From the NCBI GenBank assembly GCA_003505715.1, contig DNXU01000402.1, positions 1 through 5,081 on the forward strand: DNA of 5,081 bases, in the 5' to 3' direction. Position 1 is the stretch's first letter. Each line of letters opens with the position of its first letter. Below are positions 5,061-5,081 of the stretch, in pieces. Under the pieces are notes generated by a model. The model did no database searches. It was not told where the DNA came from and saw only the letters and a program-made list of their open reading frames with translations. This stretch comes from Cyanobacteria bacterium UBA8803 (GTDB lineage: Bacteria; Cyanobacteriota; Cyanobacteriia; Cyanobacteriales; Coleofasciculaceae). A program made the position numbers and the translations under genes.

Positions 5061-5081
5061 GGAGTGGGGAGTAGGGAGTGG
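5061..5081 (+). repeat. Heptamer tandem repeat GGAGTRG, at least three units
   Basis: GGAGTGG, GGAGTAG and GGAGTGG run in tandem to the last base, so the array probably continues outside the window. It is an STRR-type cyanobacterial repeat. Confidence 0.8.

Larger units (their letters stand above)
4389..5081. other. 693-base region without an intact gene
   Basis: No complete gene of known family is visible on either strand. The region holds a common palindrome (4481-4500), HIP1 sites (4561-4568 and 5044-5051), a pair of related hairpin units (4572-4649), a minus-strand coding remnant (4736-4912), an NtcA-like palindrome (4955-4971), the 8-base palindrome TTACGTAA (4978-4985) and a heptamer repeat at the window edge. 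The promoter of the SRPBCC gene must lie at its left end, but no convincing -35/-10 pair was found. Confidence 0.65.

Overview
The window looks like chromosomal DNA of a cyanobacterium, probably filamentous. Five copies of the HIP1 octamer GCGATCGC occur (starting at 2273, 3194, 3535, 4561 and 5044). The intergenic DNA carries heptamer tandem repeats of the kind common in Nostoc/Oscillatoria-type genomes. The gene families (a DUF6272/slr1658-like ATPase, an slr1659-like STAS protein, and a PAS-GAF-PAS class III cyclase) are typical of this phylum. Genus cannot be told from the sequence alone.

Layout. Positions 1-105 are the last 34 codons of a PP2C/SpoIIE-type (RsbU-like) serine/threonine phosphatase. 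At 198-782 follows a SiaB/slr1658-like GHKL-fold protein (kinase or anti-sigma type), and at 837-1181 a small slr1659-like STAS (anti-anti-sigma type) protein. All three lie on the + strand and form a compact partner-switching cassette: phosphatase, kinase-like protein, STAS target. An 8-bp perfect hairpin covers the stop codon between the last two. A 634-base gap (1182-1815) holds a strongly self-complementary 120-base element, a heptamer repeat and an apparent minus-strand coding remnant. Then comes a 681-codon sensor adenylate cyclase (1816-3861, +) with PAS, GAF, PAS, signalling helix and class III cyclase domain; all catalytic and adenine-specifying residues are present. It is convergent with a 166-codon SRPBCC (START-like) protein on the - strand (3888-4388), which has a strong Shine-Dalgarno sequence. 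The last 693 bases (4389-5081) hold no intact gene that I can recognise. They contain a common cyanobacterial palindrome, a pair of related hairpin units in which the stem sequence changes but pairing is kept, a second minus-strand coding remnant, an NtcA-like palindrome and a heptamer repeat at the window edge.

How the genes may work together. Phosphatase, SiaB-like protein and STAS protein should form a phosphorylation-controlled switch: the kinase phosphorylates the STAS serine, the phosphatase removes the phosphate, and the free STAS protein binds a target. In Pseudomonas SiaABCD the final target is a nucleotide cyclase (a diguanylate cyclase). Here the next same-strand gene is also a nucleotide cyclase, but of the cAMP type. 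A functional link is attractive but unproven, because 634 bases of repeat-rich DNA separate the two. The SRPBCC gene shows no visible connection to the switch.
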